From the NCBI GenBank assembly GCA_023374045.1, contig CM041783.1:96011298-96075297 (forward strand): a stretch of DNA of 64,000 nucleotides, written 5' to 3'. The notes below the pieces were generated by a model. That model had not been told where the DNA came from. It saw nothing but the letters and a program-made list of their open reading frames with translations, and made no database searches. Below, piece by piece: positions 37,646 to 46,555 of the stretch. Source of the DNA: Limonium bicolor. Lineage: Eukaryota; Streptophyta; Magnoliopsida; Caryophyllales; Plumbaginaceae. A program made the translations under genes and the position numbers. The first letter of the stretch is position 1. Each line of letters starts with the position of its first letter.

Positions 37646-37909
37646 TTCCTACGGTGTGGTTAACAACCGCAAGGAACTCCTCAGGTATACCTGGTACAGT
37701 TGCTCCAAGTTCTCCTTGCATCGCCTGATGATGTGGATTTGCGCTTCGGGTGTCATGTATCCCAAAATTTTTTAAGAGGATACCATACCTGGTTGGATAA
37801 CCTGACATTGCTCCATTGGAAAGTCGGTGATGCTGATAGTGGTTTCTTCAGGGTTTGGTGTGGGCGGGATTGGATAACAGATATTGAAGGTTCCTAAGGT
37901 TTCCAACAT
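37646..37909 (-). pseudogene. Frameshifted N-terminal part of the AlkB-like protein
   Basis: From an ATG at 37909 the minus strand reads METLG-like residues only after one codon (MLETLGTFNICYPIPP), then VIQPGMV. The next homologous stretch ILLKNFG is in another frame, and TPEAQIHIIRRCKE is back in the first. GIPEEFLAVVNHTVGIAQ then leads to the core ORF, which is in yet another frame at about 37640. Between RRCKE and IPEEF there are only a few residues, where ALKBH1-type proteins have several tens that include part of the substrate-binding lid, so an internal deletion is likely. Confidence 0.6.
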
Positions 37910-38067
37910 TGTCTAGTTTAGGTGTCTTTTATATTATTCCTTAACTCATTAGTTAGGTGGGTGTGTATTTAGACTCTCTAATACACTCATGCATGAAATG
38001 CGGTAAGCAATCACTTTCTCATGTAACAGTTTAGGCGGTACCTGGTCTAGAAGAGGAGCCTGGCGCC

Positions 38068-38391
38068 TCAGACCGGTCCACCACGTTCAGGGCGGCCTTG
38101 CGGACCCCGTACCCTTCCCCTTCTGGGCATCCGTGTACTTCCTGTCAGAGGGCTGCTGGGTGATCGCCTTCGGGCTATCAGTGGTCGCGGTAGTCTTACC
38201 CTTCCACTGACCCTTTGGCCTGTAGTTCTTACTGTTGGGGTTGTGCCAGCACTCAAACTCACGGTGCCCCATCTTCTCACAGTATGACACTTCACGTCAT
38301 TCCCCTTGCAGTCTTTGCCGGGGTGGTCTCCATTGCACCACTTGCAGTAAAAGTGGCGCTCCGGTCCAGAACCCGCGCTAGCTGCGTTCAC
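38068..38391 (-). pseudogene. Gag nucleocapsid zinc knuckles, element 3 (frameshifted)
   Basis: It binds and packages RNA. The first knuckle reads CKWCNGDHPGKDC (C-x2-C-x3-H-x4-C, one residue shorter than the common spacing). The second, CEKMGHREFEC, completes the classical C-x2-C-x4-H-x4-C but is in a different frame (38087-38290), so a one-base shift lies between them at about 38290. A basic tail follows (RPKGQWKGK). A third frame leads to SSSRPG at 38042, next to the intron-like boundary. Confidence 0.75.
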
Positions 38392-38463
38392 AATACATCA
38401 TCAATACTCACTTCCAACTCAAGAACTCATATCTCAATTTATCACACATGTTTAGGTAATTAC
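38382..38463 (-). other. Possible second gag intron (82 nt)
   Basis: The minus strand has AAGG|GTAATT at 38463 and CGCAG|CTAG at 38382, with AT-rich sequence between. Splicing would join two gag parts, but the frames are off by one as read, so this is weaker than the 104-nt case. Confidence 0.3.
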
Positions 38464-38724
38464 CCTTAGGCGGGTGAGAGCGTAAGGCTTCGCCGCATAC
38501 GCGTACGTAAGCTTCAGAGGCTCCTCAGCTGTGGTGGTCTGGGCTTGGCCCTTATCACCCTGATGCTGATTCTTCTGGGGCTGAGGGTAGTGCTTCTTTT
38601 CTTCTTCCCTCCCCCGTATCCTTGCTGGACTTGGCCCTCGTTTGTGGCCTTGCGCTTGTGCGCATTCTCCTCGTCCCTCAGACGGACGGTAATTCTCCAC
38701 CTTAGCAGCGGCATGATAGCACTC
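38464..38724 (-). CDS. Gag middle segment, element 3
   Basis: From 38724 the minus strand reads ECYHAAAKVENYRPSEGRGE and continues open to 38464 with a basic, Gln-rich stretch (GREEEKKHYPQPQKNQHQGD). The HAAAKVENYR-type segment normally follows the gag capsid domain in these elements, just before the knuckles. It connects in frame to the upstream capsid ORF if the 104-nt intron-like segment is removed. Whether that junction is splicing or damage is not proven. Confidence 0.6.
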
Positions 38725-38828
38725 CTGAATTTTAGGACGTCAGTCATGCCCCGCAACACAAAACTCACTAACTCACATTAACATTCACTATCAGTATTAA
38801 CTGATTCATATCACGGTATTTTAATTAC
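38725..38828 (-). other. Intron-like segment inside gag (104 nt, frame-restoring)
   Basis: It is bounded by TTGCAG|GTAATT (38828) and AATTCAG|GAG (38725) on the minus strand and is AT-rich. At 104 nt it is not a multiple of three, and it contains stops. Removal joins ...TLQ to ECYHAAAK... in frame. Its length suits a plant intron. Confidence 0.5.
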
Positions 38829-39503
38829 CTGCAAGGTAGTATACTCAGCTGGTCCCATCCCGTAGCGAAGACGGTAGTTGAGACCATTGTAGAACCGGTT
38901 CACCAACACTCGGTTCGAATATCCAAGGTCTGGCAACAGGTGGATAAGGCCGGTGAATGCTGTATAGTAGTCATCAACCGACATCTTATCCCCCTGCTTC
39001 AGACTGTCAAGCTCGAGGCGCTTGGCCTCCTGCACATGCACCGGGTAATACTTGGCTCGCAGCAGAGCCGTGTACTCCCTCCATCCAAACTCAGGATCAG
39101 TCATCCTGTCCTCCCTCACCAGTTTCCACCAACTCTGTGCCGACCCCTTCAAGTAGTAGGCGGCAAGTCGGACCTTAGCCTCAGCAGGTACGGCCAAAGT
39201 CTCGTAGGCGGTCTCCAGCTCGGAGATGTACGCCTCTAGCTTACGGGGATCGGTCTCCCCATGGAATGATGGCGGCCTCAGATCAGCCAGCGCCTTGACC
39301 CAATTGGTCTCACGTGGCGGTGGTGGTGGTGGCTGAACTCCGGGCTGATGCCCCTGCTGCACCGCAGCTACAATCTGGGGGACCATCTGGGCTACGGCGG
39401 CTGCAACTGCCTCAGCCATAGTCTGTGCCGTAGGGTTCTCGCCCTGGTCACCCATATCTCCAGTACCGCGTCCGCGGCCTCGACCTCGCGGTCTACCTGC
39501 CAT
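38811..39503 (-). CDS. Gag capsid region, element 3
   Basis: Forms the virus-like particle of the retrotransposon. The start ATG is about 200 nt past the primer site, the usual leader length. Residues 3-14 are Arg/Gly-rich (GRPRGRGRGRG). An Ala/Val helix and a proline run (PPPPPP, near 60) follow, and then a Retrotrans_gag-type domain at about residues 75-215 with PPSFHGETDPRKLEAYI, LKGSAQSWWKLV and FGWREYTALLRAKYYP as readable landmarks. The last residues after TLQ (VIKIP) probably read into an intron-like segment. The ORF is open and close to the family's usual gag capsid length. Confidence 0.9.
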   Translation of the reverse strand: MAGRPRGRGRGRGTGDMGDQGENPTAQTMAEAVAAAVAQMVPQIVAAVQQGHQPGVQPPPPPPRETNWVKALADLRPPSFHGETDPRKLEAYISELETAYETLAVPAEAKVRLAAYYLKGSAQSWWKLVREDRMTDPEFGWREYTALLRAKYYPVHVQEAKRLELDSLKQGDKMSVDDYYTAFTGLIHLLPDLGYSNRVLVNRFYNGLNYRLRYGMGPAEYTTLQVIKIP

Positions 39504-39702
39504 CTGAATTCATATGAACATTCATTAGCAACACGCTTGCACACTTATCGGTCCAACGGTAGTAACGTCTCCCGATTATAAGTATTCCCACACTTAGTTA
39601 GTGGTTAACCCGTCCATAACTGCTCACTCCATAAGTATAGTTAGATTTCCTAACTCGGTTTACTCCTATGCTCGGTATTCTAGTCATCAGAGCGATACTT
39701 TC

Positions 39703-39714
39703 GCTCTGATACCA
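39703..39714 (-). promoter_or_regulatory. Primer binding site (tRNA-iMet) within a hairpin, element 3
   Basis: TGGTATCAGAGC (minus strand) lies five bases from the LTR. The half ATCAGAGCGA pairs with TCGCTCTGAT just downstream, a perfect 10-bp stem with a 5-nt loop. Confidence 0.92.
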
Positions 39715-39810
39715 CTTTTTGTAACACCCCTACTACGCGCCTAACAATAAATACAGTCGCAGCGGAAATGACCAACTAAACAACAACTAACAAATTGGTG
39801 TTACAACGCC

Positions 39811-39832
39811 GTTAACCACCCACGTGGTTAAC
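39811..39832 (-). promoter_or_regulatory. LTR 3'-end hairpin, element 3 5' LTR
   Basis: The arms GTTAACCAC and GTGGTTAAC are the same compensated stem as at 29799-29820. Confidence 0.7.
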
Positions 39833-41080
39833 TAGGCAGAATAAATAACAACGTATCGGTCTGATGATCAGACTCCCGAGCAATAGGACCCAACATCCAA
39901 CATAACCATAACCATTAAAACCGAGTATTTAATTTACATACCGTCTACAACATAACATCCTCCACCGTCAACTAACAGTACCAAAATATAACGCCACGGG
40001 AGCACAGGCGCATCCCGGGCCAACATCCAAATAAACAAAAGTATCATGGTCTAAAACCTACAACCATTCCGCCTCTTCAAGTCTCATCCTGCAATGAAAA
40101 AGAAAATGGAGCCCCCGAGGGGGTCAGCACCTTTGCTGGTATGGCTAACGCGCAGCCCATCGGCTACCGGGATACGCGCAAACCACTTGTCATGATAACA
40201 TGGAGTTCTTTAAAACAACCAACATCATATACATGTATTTATTCACCATACATAGCATTAACAATCCATACACCACAAGGTCGGTTCTCACAAGGAACAT
40301 TCCATCATGGTTAGAATACCAAGTGAGCCTAAGGATTTTCATTAATCCCATGTTAAGCTCGTTACATACCTCGTTACCATCCCGTTATTTGAATGGTTAA
40401 CTTAATCCCAAGGTGTGTCGGATATAGTGATCCCAAGCACACCGAAATAATATACGTATGCCCCTGTGGCCCGACGTGAGTCAGTAACTAGCTTTGGATA
40501 AGCTAAGGGAAGGTTGAAAACCAAATTGGAGAACAACCTATACATACACCAAGAGAGTCGAACCGGATATGAATCGACCCCCGTCCTCACACGCGTGGCC
40601 GGAACAGACCGGACTCCTCACTCCCGGTTAGCACTTGTTATGATCATACATGGAGTCGTTTGTTAGTCACACACACAAGCATATAAGTCTTGTTAGACAC
40701 GCCAAGGGATAGGAGTCACATTCATACATCATCATAATATAAACAACCGTAAACTCTTTTCATGCCTTAATCTTGTAAGGTCGTAAACACACAGAAAAGC
40801 AAACAGCACACAGGCCGGTGTAAACCGGTAGGCAACAGACTGCAAGAAAACCATACCTTGGCCCTTGCCTTGTTTCGTTCCCACCTTGAGAGAATCCTAT
40901 ACACATTAGTAAGGTCGGTTAATTAATTATTTAACTTCACACTTACTTTGTATTCCACATGCTTGTATGACATGTTTTAATGCCTATATTACCCTAGGTT
41001 ACCTTCATTAAACACCCTAGGGTTAACTACATAAGTCACATTCTTTTCTGTTTTTTTTTTTTTTTTTTTTACAAGTTTAG

Positions 41081-41410
41081 GTCCGACCGACCTTGCCGAC
41101 CGAACTTACCCAAGTTCGGTCGATTCCAGAATACATTTCCGTTAAAATTATTTCCTACTCCGACCGAACTTACCAAGTCCGTCCTATGTTCGGTCTTTTC
41201 CCGAGAGTTTCTCCCCTTTGTAAATTTAGCCCGACCGAACTTACCAAGTCCGGTCCTAAGTTCGGCCTTTTCCAGTAAGTCAATCCGTACTCAAAATACA
41301 GGCCCGACCGACCTTGCAAGTCCGGTCCCCAATCGGTCTTTTCCAGAAGCCAATTCTCGCAGGGTAAACTGGGCTCGACCGAACTTGCAATTTCGTCGCA
41401 AGTTCGGTCT
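41081..41410 (-). repeat. Hairpin array in element 3 5' LTR (AAGTTCGGTC class)
   Basis: About five units of the form GACCGAACTT...AAGTTCGGTC follow a long poly-T run (41051-41070). Both the units and their spacers match the array at 59059-59386 in element 6 (reverse complement) and not the array in the other LTR of element 3. Confidence 0.85.
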
Positions 41411-43508
41411 GCCCCCAGACCCTTTGTTTTTTCCTTTTTACATTCAACTCCAACTTCACCCCCATATAACCTAACACTCCCTAACCTCATTTGGGCACTT
41501 TAAACACACCTTAAGACATCCTTAAACACTCATAAAACTCATTTTCTAATTCCTTAAGCCTTTTATTCCTTCACAAATTTCCTAACACTTATGTTATTCT
41601 ATACTAGGTTCCTAGATGTGTGTTTCTCACCTATGGTAACTACTATCCCAAAATGCTTTCTCACACCACTACAACATCATCTCTAAAGCATTATTTCTCA
41701 CCAACCTAAACTCTAGTTAATGTCTAAGTCCTTTTGTTACCTAGAACACTCTAAGACATAGTTTCTCCCTCTAGTAACACCTAGTCATTTTCTAACATCT
41801 CTAGTTCACCAAACCCTTACATTAATACCTAGAACTCCTTAGATATTCCTAAATTTTGACATGGGTTCTCCTAGAACATTACTAAGCCTAAACACTAACT
41901 TTGTTTTCTTCATCAAACACACAAGAATACCTAAAATCACCAAGACACTCTCATACACCAAAACTTCACCAAGTTTACACTACACCACAAATTTGCATAT
42001 TTAAATTTGCATGGCACTTAGGCCCTTAATTGCTCAAACCCATAAACACTGAATTTCCTCAACAATATATATGCCTTTAACCTGCAAATACACTCAACAA
42101 CATATATGCCGCCCCTTTTACTAAGTTCTTGAGAACACTTTACTAAGTCATTCACCATTTGCTCTTTAGGTAGTTTTAATAAGCATTTATAAGTTCATTT
42201 CTCCTAAGGCATTAAACAACATTAGGTTAGTATTTTTTACCTACCTCTTTTCCAACCAAACTTCTTTCTTGTTTCCTTTAGAAAACCGATAGAGTACTTG
42301 ATTCTTTGACAAGCTCTAAACAATACAAACATTATAAGAGTATTCAAGCTAGCTCCATCTCAATTGTAACCCCTAGTTTCACATTATTTCAAAAACTCAA
42401 TGTGATTGGTTTTACTTGATCTTTGAAGAGAGTTTGAATGTCATGAAGAGAGGACTCCACCTAGTCCAAGAAGGGTTGAAATGAAGCTGAACAAGGTCAC
42501 ATAAAGAGCTCCTTCAATATGTATTTTCGGTTATGGCAAAAACAAGGAAACTTGACTTTTATTTGAGATTCCTTACCTAGAACCAAGGAGAGTAATAATA
42601 TGTAGAAGAACAAGCTCAAGCTCCTTCAATGGTGGAACTCCATGGCACCGAGATGGTTGTCTTGAAGTTTTAAGAAGATAGAAATGAAGAGCTTGATGCA
42701 AGGAAGAGAATGGTGGTGTTTGTTCTTGATTTGGACAAGTGAGGAAGATTTGCAAGAGATTGAAGTTGGAGTTTCAATGGTGTAGTGGTATTACCGAGAG
42801 AGAGCAAGAAGAGAGGTAGAAGGTGGTGTTTGCAAACCGTGGGAATGAAGGAAAGAAATGAAATGAGATGGATTGCTTTTGTAGATATTTGTTAATAAAG
42901 TAAGTAAATAGTACTTAACTTGTCATCTTATTTAACTAATGAGCTAACAAGAGTGGTGAGTCACCACCCTTAAAAACCGGCCCCCAATAGTAATATGAGG
43001 GTGTTTTAGTCTTTGTTTGTCAATTTAAATTACTTAATACAACATATGTATAACTAGCTTGTAAAAGTTACTATTCACTTATACAAGGCACATAGAAGTG
43101 AAATTTTTGATTTCCCACTAATATAGCCACCCAAATGTGATACTATATAGACACTATATATTTAAGAGTAATGATGGACATTTAGCCATTCCAAACCATT
43201 TACAACAATTTTCAAAACGTGCTTTAAGACTTCTTAACACATTTGTGTTTTTAACTTGTTTTCAAAGCTTGTTTTCTTTGGTAATTGATTTAATATGTTC
43301 ATTAATATATAAATGAAGTCTTGGTAAGCTTACCAAGCCTTAACCAAGCTTCCCAAGCTTAGAGCATTTTTCGCCCTAAATAACCTTTAAGGTAATTACT
43401 TGTATTTTCTGTGTTTTAAATTGTTTGCTAATGTTTCTAAGACTCTTTTTAGTCTTAATAAATCATGTTTTAATGTTTAAATAACATTTTAAGGTTTGGG
43501 GTATTTCA

Positions 43509-43565
43509 ATGGTAAATTGTGACAGTTTAAGAGGTAATGACGAGTTTAGCAGTTGGGGTGTTACA
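43509..43565 (+). repeat. LTR end fragment right of element 3
   Basis: This short piece ends TTGGGGTGTTACA, the 3' terminus of a plus-oriented LTR of this superfamily. It is joined directly to the middle of the element 4 LTR. It may be the far end of the fragment at 29568-29707 or of a different LTR. Confidence 0.45.
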
Positions 43566-44520
43566 AAGGTGGACTAAAAGGACATGGGAGCATTGTTCTG
43601 TGTAATTGTAGGTTGAAGGCATTTAAATGTGGAAATTCAGTGTTTAAGTTTAATGCAATTTAAGGGCCTAAGAGCCATGTCATTAAAGGGCCTAAGTGCC
43701 AAGCAATTTAAGTTTGTGCACTATATTGTGATGTAGTGTAGTTTAAAGGTTTAGTTGTGTGTAACGAACATTTTTTGTGAAGATGAATGTCTTTGATGGT
43801 TAAAGGATGAAAAACCATGTGTTTGTGTGTAAGGATGTGTATTAAGAGATTGAGTGTTCTTGATTGTCTAAAGGTGAAAAAAACTAAGTGTTTGGGTGTA
43901 AAGGTGTACTAGGGAAGCTATGGTAAAAATTTAGTTGATAAACAAAGAAGTTTATGTGTTCTAATGAGATTTTATGACCTAGAAGGTACTAGGAATTGTT
44001 AAGTGTTGAGATGGTGAAAGAAAGTGAATTAAGGTGTTCTTAAGTGTTAAGATGCCTTGGGCATAGTCTTGGAGATTTAGAGAACTAATGGATGATTTCT
44101 AGATACACCAAGGTCATGGTGGAGATGTGGTAAAGTCTTGTGCAAACTTGGTAACAAGGAGGTAAAATGCCTTGTAAAGGATTAAGTATGAACTTGTGGA
44201 AAAATCTTAATGAATTGTGTAAAGGAGGTGTTTGTGTGAAAGAATGATTTTGGAGTAATGGTAATGTTTGTGAGGCAACACTTTGGTTAGTGATTTTGTA
44301 GGCATGATTCACCACTTAGAAATCCTAAGGAAAAATGTCATAAGTGTTAGGAATTTTTGTAAGAAATTGAGTAACAAGTTAGTGATGATTTAGGAAGGGT
44401 TAGTGCATGTTTTAAGGTGTTTAAACATGTAGGAAACATGTGGGAAGATTATGAAATGATTAGGTAAGGTTTAAGGATGGATAGGGCTTGAAAAATGGTG
44501 TTTTGACAACTTATTAACAA

Positions 44521-44712
44521 GGTCCTGGACTTAGCCTTTGTATAGGTACCCGGACCACCCTTAAAAATGAGCCGAAAATCAAGTTTGTAAGTGGTCCGGG
44601 TCCTTAGTCCAAGACCAAGACCCGGACCAAGTGAAAATAAGGGCTGAGAGTACATTTCAGTGATGGTCCAGGACCTTGGGTCCGGCCCAAGTACCGGACC
44701 AAGTCTCGGACC
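44521..44712 (+). repeat. Hairpin array in element 4 LTR
   Basis: Diverged units with GGTCCGGGTC, ACCCGGACC and GGTCCAGGACC arms occur here, of the same class as element 1. Confidence 0.75.
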
Positions 44713-46424
44713 AGGGCACAAATTGTCCAAAATGTGTTTTAATGACTTCTAATGATGGGGGATTGAATGGTAATGGTTTCAGGTGATGTTTAGGCCTTTT
44801 TTGGTGACATGTAAAGGCCTTAAAAAGTGTAAACAAGTGCTAGGTTGGATGTGAGAGTTGTGAACTTAAGATCACAAGAGTAAAATTAAGTATAACGGGA
44901 TAACGGGGTTAACTATGGGCGCATTAGTCGTTAAACAATTATGTTACCCCAATGTTAATGAAAGTAATTGTAATGTTACCAGTTGTTCGAGAATTATTCG
45001 AGGAACATAAGAGGGCACAATAGAGTGGACCTTGGTGACAGGTATGGTTTTCTTGCAACCTGTGTTCTACCGGATTACACCGGCTTGTATGCCAATGTGG
45101 TTTTCTGAATGTTGCCACCTTATAAGCTAAAAACATGTAATGAGTTTACGGTAATTCAATTATGTGGCGTGTTTAGTTCTGATACCGTTTAACCTCGAAA
45201 GTGTTAAACCATAGCTAACCAAACCTAGGATCACATAAGAGATCGGTATTCGGATTTAACGACCCAAACCATGGGAACATTCTAACCACGGCAATGCGTG
45301 AGTTAGTTGTGTGTTGTCTATGCGTGTAAGTATGTTCACCACACCTGTGTGTTTAACCCGGTTGTAATACCTTATAGTGTGTGGATGTGATAGGTTCCAT
45401 AACGGATCTCTTAAATATATATATATATATATTATGGGGGGTGAGGAATCCGGTCATTCTGGTCGCGCGTTGTTTGAGAGTTGATGTATACAGTTTCTTT
45501 AACTCTCTCTCTGTTGGATTGTTTTCCTTTTTGGTCTTCAATCACCCTCAAGCTTAACCAAGGCTGTTTTCTGACTCACGTCGGATTCGGGGGATATGTA
45601 CGGTGTGTTCGGTACTATATTGAGACCGACACATCTTAGGTAGATGTATATTCTCTATGTAGAACAATAGGTTATTGTATAACGAGCTTAGCATGGGAAT
45701 AAAAAGATTCTCTAGGCTCCAATGAGATTACTAACTCACATCTCGGGGTACGTGTCCTCACGTGACCCTCTCCAAGTTATGTTGTATGTGCGTTAAAATG
45801 TGATATGAGCTGTTATGTGGAGTATGTGGATCATGGGTATCAATCCCAGGTTATAATAAGAGAAATTTAAGTATAACCCGACTAGTGGGTAAGTGTCGTC
45901 TAACAAGAAAATAACTCCATTAGAGGAGAAACCCTCAAGGGTTAAATAACACAATGAGTGATCTAACGAGTATTGATGTGTTGACTGACTTGTTGAGCCC
46001 TATTGTTGTGGGTATGTAATGTGTTGTGTGTTATAGTTTTCATGCATGATTTAATTATAATCAACCGCATGCTTAGACGACAATTAGTTGTGCGTGGCCC
46101 GGTAGTATGCGGGCTGCATGATTACCATACCAGCAAAGGTGCTGAGCCCTGGGGGGCCACCCTTTCTTTCCTTTTCAGGTACAAGGAGCTGGAAGCCGTT
46201 CGAGAGTAGGACGGGGTAGTTGTTTGTGCGTGGGTAGTTCATTTAAATTACTTATGGATTGTAGGTGTAGTAAGACCGAAAGTGTTGTCGACATTAGTTT
46301 GTAAATACTCGGTACAGTTAGATTGTAAATGTGTAATTATTGCCGGATATGGAAAGAGATTGTAATGTGTAGTTGCTCGGGAATCTGGTCCATCAGACCG
46401 ATACAATGTATATGTATTAGCCTA

Positions 46425-46446
46425 GTTAGCCACGTGGGTGGTTAAC
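46425..46446 (+). promoter_or_regulatory. LTR 3'-end hairpin, element 4
   Basis: The arms GTTAGCCAC and GTGGTTAAC give the intermediate state at the varying pair (G with T, a G-U wobble in RNA). Confidence 0.65.
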
Positions 46447-46543
46447 GGCGTGTAACACCATTAAGTTAAGTAATGTGATGTGTTGTGTTTTCTGCTGTAA
46501 GTGGTTGTTAAGTGTATTGTTGTGGTTGGGGTGTTACAAAAAG

Positions 46544-46555
46544 TGGTATTAGAGC
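46544..46555 (+). promoter_or_regulatory. Primer binding site, element 4 (one mismatch)
   Basis: TGGTATTAGAGC has one change from the tRNA-iMet complement. The downstream TCGCTCTG half of the hairpin is kept. Confidence 0.85.

Larger units (their letters stand above)
37092..38041 (-). other. Intron-like GT...AG segment containing the AlkB domain
   Basis: After gag, the minus strand reads CCAG|GTACCG at 38041, and just before the protease it reads AAACTAG|GC at 37092. Joining them would connect the end of gag (reading SSSRPG) to the start of the protease part (CALGTGG) without the AlkB stop codon. This is inference from splice-like ends and frame only. No branch point was established, and gag itself needs frame corrections upstream. 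Confidence 0.35.
29708..43508 (-). mobile_element. Element 3: gag-pol Ty3/gypsy chromovirus carrying an AlkB domain
   Basis: The 13.8 kb element has LTRs at 29708-33425 and 39720-43508, a tRNA-iMet primer site, two polypurine tracts, gag, protease, RT, RNase H, integrase and a chromodomain-like tail, in the gypsy order on the minus strand. Gag-pol is broken by several frameshifts. Between gag and protease it carries an AlkB-like dioxygenase. The 5-bp flanks (GTTAG left, ATGGT right) do not match, and the two LTRs have different centres, so the present structure may be a recombinant of two related elements. It shares LTR ends and structured blocks with the non-coding elements. Confidence 0.9.
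39720..43508 (-). repeat. 5' LTR of element 3
   Basis: This 3,789-bp copy is similar to 29708-33425 on both sides of a central block (about 41073-41600) that is different. Confidence 0.92.
43566..46538 (+). repeat. Partial 5' LTR of element 4
   Basis: It ends GGGGTGTTACA before the primer site and contains the conserved block at about 46080-46150. Its first 1-2 kb are missing at the junction with 43565. An AT microsatellite lies near 45415-45432. Confidence 0.85.

Noticed and set aside
38940..39239. Plus-strand ORFs opposite gag (also 34931-35179, 36884-37126, 55366-55635)
   Set aside because: They are antisense shadows of gag and pol, without independent protein features.
29568..43565. A single solo LTR split by element 3
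   Set aside because: The flanks of the two pieces do not give a matching 5-bp duplication, and the outside sequences belong to different elements, so common origin could not be supported.
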